From Turbatrix aceti (lineage: Eukaryota > Nematoda > Chromadorea > Rhabditida > Panagrolaimidae): a DNA stretch of 64,000 nucleotides. The position numbers and the translations under genes were made by a program. The notes under the pieces were generated by a model that was not told the DNA's origin, did not search any database, and was given only the letters and a program-made list of their open reading frames with translations. Shown in pieces: positions 57,401 through 64,000 of the stretch (the first letter of the stretch is position 1; each line of letters begins with the position of its first letter). The stretch lies in NCBI GenBank assembly GCA_963969345.1, contig OZ017769.1:11225725-11289724 (forward strand), read 5' to 3'.

Positions 57401-58356
57401 TAGTCAATTTTTGCGTTACTATTTTTACATCAATTTAATCCAATAATGCGTGTCTGGCGTAACACGTTGTTTCCTATTCCTGGATTACCAAATTTGCCGC
57501 ATCTTGTCATGTTCCCATGAATTATTGATCCACTTTTCTTTCTACAAGAAAAAAGATTTCTCAAGGCCAAGAAACGGACGAGATGAAAGGGGAGCTGTTT
57601 AAAAAGTGAACACAACCGAGCTGACTTGATGATACTGGACGAATCCTGTTTCTTTTTTTCTTTCGATTGTGTTTGGTCGTGGATGGTGACATATCTTTCT
57701 CCTCACGCCGGTCGGGCTGGCTGGTGAGGCCGTTTGACAATCGCTAGCGGCGGCAACGCCAGGGCGTCCGGTAGTGACGATGATGATGACTGTACGCCGC
57801 GGCAGACCAGATATTGCGTTGCGCTCTGCTTATTTGATTTTCATGCCTTTCTCTATCCTAGTGACTGTGATATTGTAGAGTACAACAATTTTTTTCTTGC
57901 ATCATCGGGGGATAAAATTGAATTGAGCGTGACGCATTTGCCAGGAATGTCTATCATTTTTCGGGGATTTATCATTTTTTGTCAACGAGGATCTGCTTCC
58001 GAGGATTTCTTAAATTTTTCAAAATTCGAATTTTTTCAGCGTGCGCTTTTTCTATCCACGCCATTGGATCCGCTACGGCGTGTGAGCATGCAACGATCCC
58101 ATAGTTCGTGATTGAATGTGAACTGACACCAACTGCTACTAACTGCCAACCCTGACTCTGACTTCTACGTTCATCGCGACGACGACCAGATACACGCTGG
58201 GTGTGTGTGAGACTGATACCACGATTACCGTTGACATCTCAAAAGGTGCTGTTGTCTTTTCCTCTGCTGCCCTTTGCCTCTTTCAACACTGCCACACTGA
58301 CTGCGGCGTCGTGTAACCGTGTAACTACGTTCTTTCGGTTCTTTTTCGCTTTTTAC
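54419..58356. other. Gene-free region upstream of ADAM10
   Basis: I see no supported exon set. The region includes a GTAAC-repeat patch with a perfect hairpin (55335-55530). GC-richer patches at 54900-55050 and 56450-57080 have overlapping frames on both strands but no homology that I recognise. These patches may be promoter or non-coding exons. Confidence 0.4.
55477..55524. repeat. 23-bp perfect hairpin of the GTAAC repeat
   Basis: A 23-base arm at 55477-55499 (T7 then CGCTATTTTGTTACTT) is followed by two A and its exact complement (AAGTAACAAAATAGCG then A7). Two inverted copies of the dispersed unit meet head-to-head here. Confidence 0.85.
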
Positions 58357-58363
58357 AGTCGTC
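58357..58363 (+). promoter_or_regulatory. Splice acceptor just upstream of ADAM10 start
   Basis: CGCTTTTTACAG ends at 58358, five bases before the ATG. The short leader fits either a 5'-UTR intron or spliced-leader addition. Confidence 0.45.
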
Positions 58364-61300
58364 ATGCGGGTAGCGATTGCTTTGCTGGCAATATTTTTTC
58401 AGTCAAGTAAGTTTTTTTGTTGGTTTGCTTTTTATTTTTGTACTTTTGGGAGTACACGATGAAATGGAGTAACATTTTTATGCTATTTAGTTACGTATGG
58501 GTTTTGCAGGCTGAGTTGAAGTAGCACCTTTTTTTGCTATCATGTTACTTCTGGCTGACAAACTAAAATAGAGTAATACCTTTTCGGTATATTATGTTAC
58601 TTTTGATTTTGTAGACTGCTTTAAAGTATTGTTTTTGTTCATTATTATATTACATTTGATTTTCCGGGCTACAGTTAAATAACCACTTTTTTCACAAATT
58701 TATTACTTTAAATATGACACCGTTACGTTGCTTTTTATTAAGGGGGGGGGGATTATGCAAACAGAAATATGTTGTAAATATTACGTTTTTTTCATAGTTT
58801 TATAATCATAGGTTTTTTTAGTTTTGGCGCTTAACAAATACGTTGACGACTTTGAACCACTGAACTACAAGCCCATCCTTGCAAGCCGACGAAAACGTTC
58901 GCTGTCTGATGACGATAACACTGTCGATCTCATATTTCGTGCCCATAACCGGCAGTTCAACCTTCGGCTAAAACGGGCAGCATCTGAGTCGATCTTCAGT
59001 TTTGATCACGTAATCGACGTTGATGGTGTTCCAGTTTCTGACACCATCCGACCCGAGGATTTTCTCTACGAAGGATTTGACCGTGATGATGATGGTTCCC
59101 ACGCGTATGGATCAATTCTGGATGGCATCTTCGACGGACACGTTCACATGTCGGATGGGAGAACGTATACAATTGAAAAGGCGTCGAGGTACTTTGACAA
59201 GGATTCTCGGCCGATCAAGTATCACTCGATTGTTTACGCGGATGACAAGATCAACCATGAGTCGTTTCGGGCGAAGAGACATGTTCACTCGGAAGAAGAT
59301 GATGAAGGTTTGTTTTTCTTATGAAAGTTTGAACATCTGGAAAGTTTTTTTTGCTTGGATAACTTAGGTATCGTAATTCAGGACCGAACGGGTGTGGTCT
59401 GACGCGGAGTCTCCGCAAAAAGATGCACACGCTTCAGGAAAGCGGCGATGGTCCGTACGACTACGAACCTCTCATATCACATCTATCCTCACGTCATCGT
59501 GATTTTGACGACATCGTCTACGGCTCAAGTGGCAAACACAATCGCACGAAACGTGCACCACGACTTCCGGACACAAACGATATCAATGGCCGTCGTCTCT
59601 TTCACGTGAGAACGTGTTCTATTTATCTACAGGCAGATCAGAAGCTCTACGAACACGTCTTTCACAAGGAAGGAAATCGAGATCACGTCAGGACACGCGA
59701 GGAAATTTTTGCACTCTTTTACAATCATATCAAGGCTGTTAACCAAATCTATGAGGATACCAATTTTGGTGGTATTACTGGATTGAATTTTGTTATACAA
59801 AGAACAACGGTGGGTTTTTTACGTTAGAAGAAGTTGTTTTCACAAATAATTTTTTTTGATGACTGGTGGTATGTTTTTTATTACTCTTAATATAACTTTT
59901 TTATTTCCTTTCTTTTTGCTCAAGGTCGGAGGATTAAAAAATGCGCGGGAATCTTTTTCTTTACTTCACTTCAAAGTGAACCGATAAAATACCAGACGGT
60001 CAGGGCATGTTGAAATCTCTTTGCAATCTTTTGTCCCTTCCCACAAACAAAGGATCAAGACCTTGAGTTGTGTTTTTAATTCAAGTTTTCGTATTTACCT
60101 ATTTTTACGTAGAGATACATTTTTGCACAAAATCTATTCAGAAATTAATGCAACTATTTTCACCGAAAAAAAAGATTTGGCGAACACGATCTCTTTTATC
60201 CTTAAAAGGATACAAAGGGAAGAAAATTTAAATCAGGTGGCTTTTAAGTCATTTGATTTTGTCTAGTGATGTAAACTGACAAGATGGACATGTTTTTCCG
60301 ATCGTAAACGGGATTGTTTGAATGTTATTAGTCCCAGGGAAACCAGAGATTTGGTGATTTGCAAGCTGGTTGGAATGGTAAAAAAAATCTGATATTTATT
60401 GTGCAACGTCTGGAAAAACGTTATGTGAAAGACAAGGAAAAGTATTGTCTTTCTGCTAGAACATATTTACAATAACGAAAGAGAGTTCTTTTTTTTACCT
60501 TTGATTATTATAAATCATACAGCGCACATGATATACTTAACAAAATTACTCAAAAATTTATTATTTTGCAAAACAATCATTTTTTTGCTAATAATTTTTT
60601 TTCCAGATTTTCACCCCAGACACCTGCCTAAATGGAGGTCCTGCATCTGGATCCGACAATCCCTTCTGTGAAGACAACGTTGACGTTTCCAACTTCCTCA
60701 ACCTCAATTCGCAACGCAACCATTCCGCCTTCTGTCTAGCTTATGCTTTGACTTTCCGTGACTTTGTTGGCGGAACTCTCGGACTTGCTTGGGTGGCATC
60801 GCCTAGCTTCAATACTGCGGGTGGCATCTGTCAGGTCTATCAAAAGTACAACGAAGGTTCTCGTGGCATGGTCTATCGCTCGCTCAATACGGGTATCGTC
60901 ACGCTTGTCAATTACGGTAATCGGGTACCAGCACGTGTCTCTCAGCTAACTCTTGCCCACGAAATTGGTCACAATTTTGGCTCACCTCATGACTATCCTT
61001 CCGAGTGCCAGCCTGGACTACCGGATGGAAACTTTATCATGTTTGCATCTGCTACGTCCGGTGACAAAGTCAACAATGCTAGATTTTCGGCTTGCTCGGT
61101 CAAGAACATTTCGATGGTGCTGTACGAAGTGCTTTCACAGGTGCCGGTTGATCCGCTGCACTCCATTACGACCATTTATGGAAAGAAAAGGAATTGCTTT
61201 CAGGGTGAGTTTTTTGGGGCGGTCAAAACGGCTTTTTGGTGGCTTAACCAAAATTTGATATGAATAAAACATGATTGCATAACGATTTATGTATTATGCT

Positions 61301-62878
61301 TTTTTTAGCAAAGGAACATCTTTTTACACTATTATGTTACTTCAGGATGAAAGAAAAGTAACATTTTTTGAGTTTTGTTACTTTTTTTGTGGGAGGGACG
61401 CAGGCTAAATCATGGTAACAATTTTTTTATGTTGGAGGATGCAATAATTCAGTTTTTTTTGTTTTAAACCATTTATGCGGATTCATCATTTATCCGTTTC
61501 AGAGCGAACATCTGCGTTCTGTGGAAACCAAATCCGTGAACCAGGCGAAGACTGCGACTGTGGATTTTCGGACAAGGATTGTCAGATGCTCAACGATCAA
61601 TGCTGCAATCCCCACGAAGTCAATGGCCGCTACAACTCGGCTACGGCCTGCAAGCGTGTTGCCGGAAAGCAGTGCTCTCCATCCGAAGGTCTCTGCTGTG
61701 ACTCTTCATCGTGCAGCTTCTTTCCTGCCTCGACGCGCCGCTCTTGTCTCGCCGAAACTGAGTGCACGTACGAACAATTTTGCGACGGTCAGGGCCCCGA
61801 ATGTCCCGAACCCATGCCCAAAACCGATGGTCTGCCCTGCCAGGATGCGACCAAGGTGTGCCAGTCTGGTTCTTGCAATGGATCGATCTGCGCGATGGTT
61901 GGCCTCAAGGATTGCTTCCTGACCGAAGGCGTGCCTGCCAAACTCTGCCACCTGGCATGTGAGAAGAACGGCAAGTGTCTGTCGTCGTTTGAGTTGCCTG
62001 AATTCCGCGCGAGTGCTTTCAACCAATCCGGACGTGCGGGACAGCCTGGCTTGCTCCTCCACCCGGGTTCGCCGTGCAACGATTACAAAGGCTACTGCGA
62101 CATCTTCCGCAAGTGCAGATCAGTCGATTCTAATGGGCCGCTTGCGAGACTCAAGAACCTCCTCTTCAACAAGCACACAATTCGCACTGTCACCGAATGG
62201 GCACACGAGAACTGGTGGGCTTGTGTGCTCATTGGAATCGGCATTCTGCTGTTCATGGCGCTGTTTGTCAAGTGTTGCGCCGTCCACACGCCTTCGACGA
62301 ACCCGAACAAGGCTCCGGCAGCACACTTCACAGACACGCTTCGACATCCCGGAACTCTCCTCCGGCGAGGCAGGCACCACCGGGGCATACCACCCCACGG
62401 AAGGGTGAACGGGATCCCGGCCGGTGTGCCGCCGACTTCTGTTGCTCCATCTGCGCGTGCCAACCGCCAGAGACGCTCTCAGCCAGCTGCTGCTTCGGGT
62501 TCGGCGTCGTCTGTTGCACCTGTGGCCTCCAGCCGGACCCCGGCCAACGTCTCTGCTCCACCTCTCATTGGGCCTCCGACTCCACCATCGACGTCGACGA
62601 TTCCTCCTGTCGAACCACCACCGCCGTACTCTGTCACCGATCCATCGTTGTCGAGTTCTGCATCCACGTCGATAGGACCTTTTGGTAGTATCTTGGTCCC
62701 GGCACCTCTTCCCGGTGCCCCAGCTCCGCCACCGCCTACAGCCCCCGCTCCCATGCTGCCGATCATCCCCGGCCAGGGCCCTAAGCCAGGCAGAAGGCAG
62801 CGAAACAAGGCGGACGACAACAGCACGGGCAAAAACAAATCAGCTGTCAGTGGTGGCAACAAACGATCTGCGAGGTAG
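58364..62878 (+). CDS. adam10: ADAM10 (Kuzbanian/SUP-17) membrane metalloprotease
   Basis: Exons 58364-58406, 58822-59307, 59382-59809, 60607-61204 and 61503-62878 give 976 residues. ADAM10 sheds Notch, Delta and many surface proteins at the plasma membrane. A signal peptide (about 1-14) leads to a prodomain beginning LALNKYVDDFEPLNY, as in other ADAM10s. A furin site RTKR lies at about 231-234. The Zn motif HEIGHNFGSPHD gives H437, E438, H441 and H447. A disintegrin domain (CGNQIREPGEDCDCG) and cysteine-rich region follow, ending GSPCNDYKGYCDIFRKCRSV and GPLARLKNLLF, which are diagnostic of ADAM10 rather than ADAM17. One membrane helix lies near 756-778. The cytoplasmic tail of about 200 residues is proline-rich with many PxxP motifs. 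Human ADAM10 has 748 residues, and nearly all the extra length is this tail. Extra basic sites (RRKRS, RLKRAA, RAKRH) occur in the prodomain. Identity is secure. Confidence 0.95.
58425..58725. repeat. GTAAC/GTTAC repeat array in ADAM10 intron 1
   Basis: Five or so units of about 55 bp are seen: GTAACATTTTTATGCTATTTAGTTACGTATGGGTTTTGCAGGCTGAG and variants, ending near a 10-base G run at 58742. Confidence 0.65.
59810..60606 (+). other. ADAM10 intron 3, no nested gene
   Basis: An AT-rich 797-bp intron. An 81-codon frame at 60021-60266 has no domain and I treat it as chance. Confidence 0.5.
61310..61420. repeat. GTAAC/GTTAC repeat in ADAM10 intron 4
   Basis: TTATGTTACTTCAGGATG, GTAACATTTTTTGAGTTTTGTTAC and GACGCAGGCTAAATCATGGTAACA are two or three units of the dispersed family, again on the sense strand of the gene. 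Confidence 0.55.
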
Positions 62879-63433
62879 AAATCATCCGCTTCAACAACGA
62901 AACCGTTGCCAAGACTGCTGTCACAACGAATATTGTTTTACTTTTGGTCAACAACGTGTATTCTTGGTCTCGTCACTCTAATCTGTGTATTGCGTATTTT
63001 TTCCTCTTTTATAATTCTGAATCTACTCTACTGATACAAACCATTTGAACTATTTGTGTTCATCCTTGTGGTAGAGGCAAATAAAAAATTGAATTTCTTA
63101 TTTAGAAAATTGACAAGAACTTTGGATCATATTTATGGATTATATTTATAACTGATTTTGTAAATATAGAGCCACGAATGATAATGTATTCAAATCCAGA
63201 CTTGCCACATTTTTTTTGAAGACTTTGAAAGCTGACACAAATATTATAGTAAGCTCAGCATAGTTTGGAAGCAGTAGGGTCGCTGATGGATAAGGAATAT
63301 CCGTTTGCCAAATTGACATCTTCTTTTACCGTAATTAGTCACGCGCCAAAATTTGTATAATAATAGATTTCAATCGCAGAAATCTTGCCATTTGCACATT
63401 TATGATTATAATCCGTTCTTATACCTCTCAACA
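62879..63433. other. ADAM10 3' UTR and promoter of the last gene
   Basis: AATAAA at 63080-63085 is a likely poly(A) signal. The remaining 350 bp to the next ATG are AT-rich without coding frames. Confidence 0.5.
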
Positions 63434-64000
63434 ATGTTTCCCGCAAAACTAGAACGCGGAAGGCGGGAAGACGAGGTGCTTTCGCTTGAATACAGCAAGA
63501 GTCTACGTCAAACCGGCGACCCTGTAACCAGTGGCCCGTACGGTGGATCTGTGCATTATGATATCGATGCTTACGTAAGTTTATCTGTATTTATGATGCC
63601 AGCCAAAGTTGCCTCGATTATGTATGTTTTTAGGAATCCGCTTTCAATAGACAACGTAGCCGGTTTCTCTGGTACGTAGAATGCATTCTAAGTTTGCTTC
63701 TCGGTCTTTCTTTTTGCATCCACTCGCTCTATATCTGGCAACTTCATAAGTTTATTGCCGTAACCAACTATTACTGGGTAAGTAGGTATTTCAGATTTTT
63801 TTTGAAATTTGTTTTGTTTTTATAGGATTTTGGTCAAGAGAATCTCAAGGACCCTGACATACACAAACTCTCAAGGTATAATCGAATTTTCTGTCTTTGC
63901 GTGTTTATGGTTCTATCAGCATCGGATTCGCCATCTACTGTGACATTTGGCCTTGTCATCTGTATCTTTACTGTAGCGATGTTGACCAGGAAAGAAAAGC
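63434..64000 (+). CDS. Partial gene, membrane protein start
   Basis: Exons 63434-63574 and 63634-63777 join in frame, and a third exon starts at 63826 (after TTTTATAG). The window ends inside the gene. The first 55 residues are charged and hydrophilic (MFPAKLERGRREDEV). Then comes a clear membrane helix in exon 2 (FLWYVECILSLLLGLSFCIHSLYIW). Exon 3 starts DFGQENLKDPDIHKLS. From there two readings are possible. A 45-base intron at 63876-63920 would give SIGFAIYCDIWPCHLY. Reading straight through gives a second hydrophobic stretch with GLVICIFTVAML. I do not recognise the family, so no function is assigned. Confidence 0.6.

Noticed and set aside
1..64000. CRISPR array, prokaryotic operon or integrated virus
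   Set aside because: No regular repeat-spacer array, no bacterial gene structure and no viral replication or capsid frames were seen; the spliced genes are all animal.

Overview
This is a eukaryotic nuclear window from an animal with short introns, many of 45-100 bp, bounded by GT...TTTTCAG or TTTTTAG. It has one-gene-per-few-kb spacing and AT-rich intergenic DNA. An ecdysozoan, most probably a nematode, fits best: the intron style, a compact SIF/TIAM protein with an N-terminal WH1 domain, a long-tailed ADAM10 and a duplicated 'ALWYKHG' protein all point that way. This is inference from gene content, and no rRNA or mitochondrial marker is present to settle it.

Eight complete protein-coding genes and one 3'-truncated gene can be rebuilt exon by exon, with splice phases that agree. 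In order they are: (1) a Q/P-rich putative transcription factor with a divergent ETS-like block (+, 6709-10444); (2) SLX4, the structure-specific nuclease scaffold (-, 11474-15647); (3) EXOSC7/RRP42, an exosome ring subunit (+, 15861-17106), divergent from SLX4 across 213 bp; (4) PIGO, GPI ethanolamine-phosphate transferase 3 (-, 17478-20980); (5) a candidate Treslin/TICRR (Sld3-like) replication-initiation protein (-, 21989-26213); (6) a SIF/TIAM-type Rac GEF with an N-myristoylation start (-, 27241-33043); (7) a two-repeat 'ALWYKHG'/DM9-like protein (-, 40572-41680); (8) a long-tailed class I myosin of the MYO1E/F type (+, 48179-52983); (9) ADAM10 (+, 58364-62878); and (10) the start of a multipass membrane protein (+, 63434 to the edge), which is the truncated gene.

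The genes do not form one pathway. SLX4 and the Treslin-like protein both act in chromosome maintenance, while TIAM and myosin I both act on cortical actin. PIGO, the Treslin-like gene and TIAM run head-to-tail on the minus strand with gaps of about 1 kb.

The intergenic DNA and larger introns (33-40.5 kb, 41.7-48.1 kb, 53-58.3 kb) lack convincing genes but are rich in non-autonomous DNA transposons. Several are hAT-type MITEs with 8-bp target duplications, one of them nested in an older repeat. Two related 1.06-1.08-kb fold-back palindromes flanked by TTAA share a GC-rich unpaired core. There is an 845-bp palindrome inside an intron, a TA-flanked palindrome with a minisatellite that looks derived from its end, and a dispersed roughly 55-bp GTAAC...GTTAC...GCAGGCT repeat found mostly in introns. 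No transposase is present in the window. A recurring design is that each MITE family fills its ends with its own short self-complementary word.
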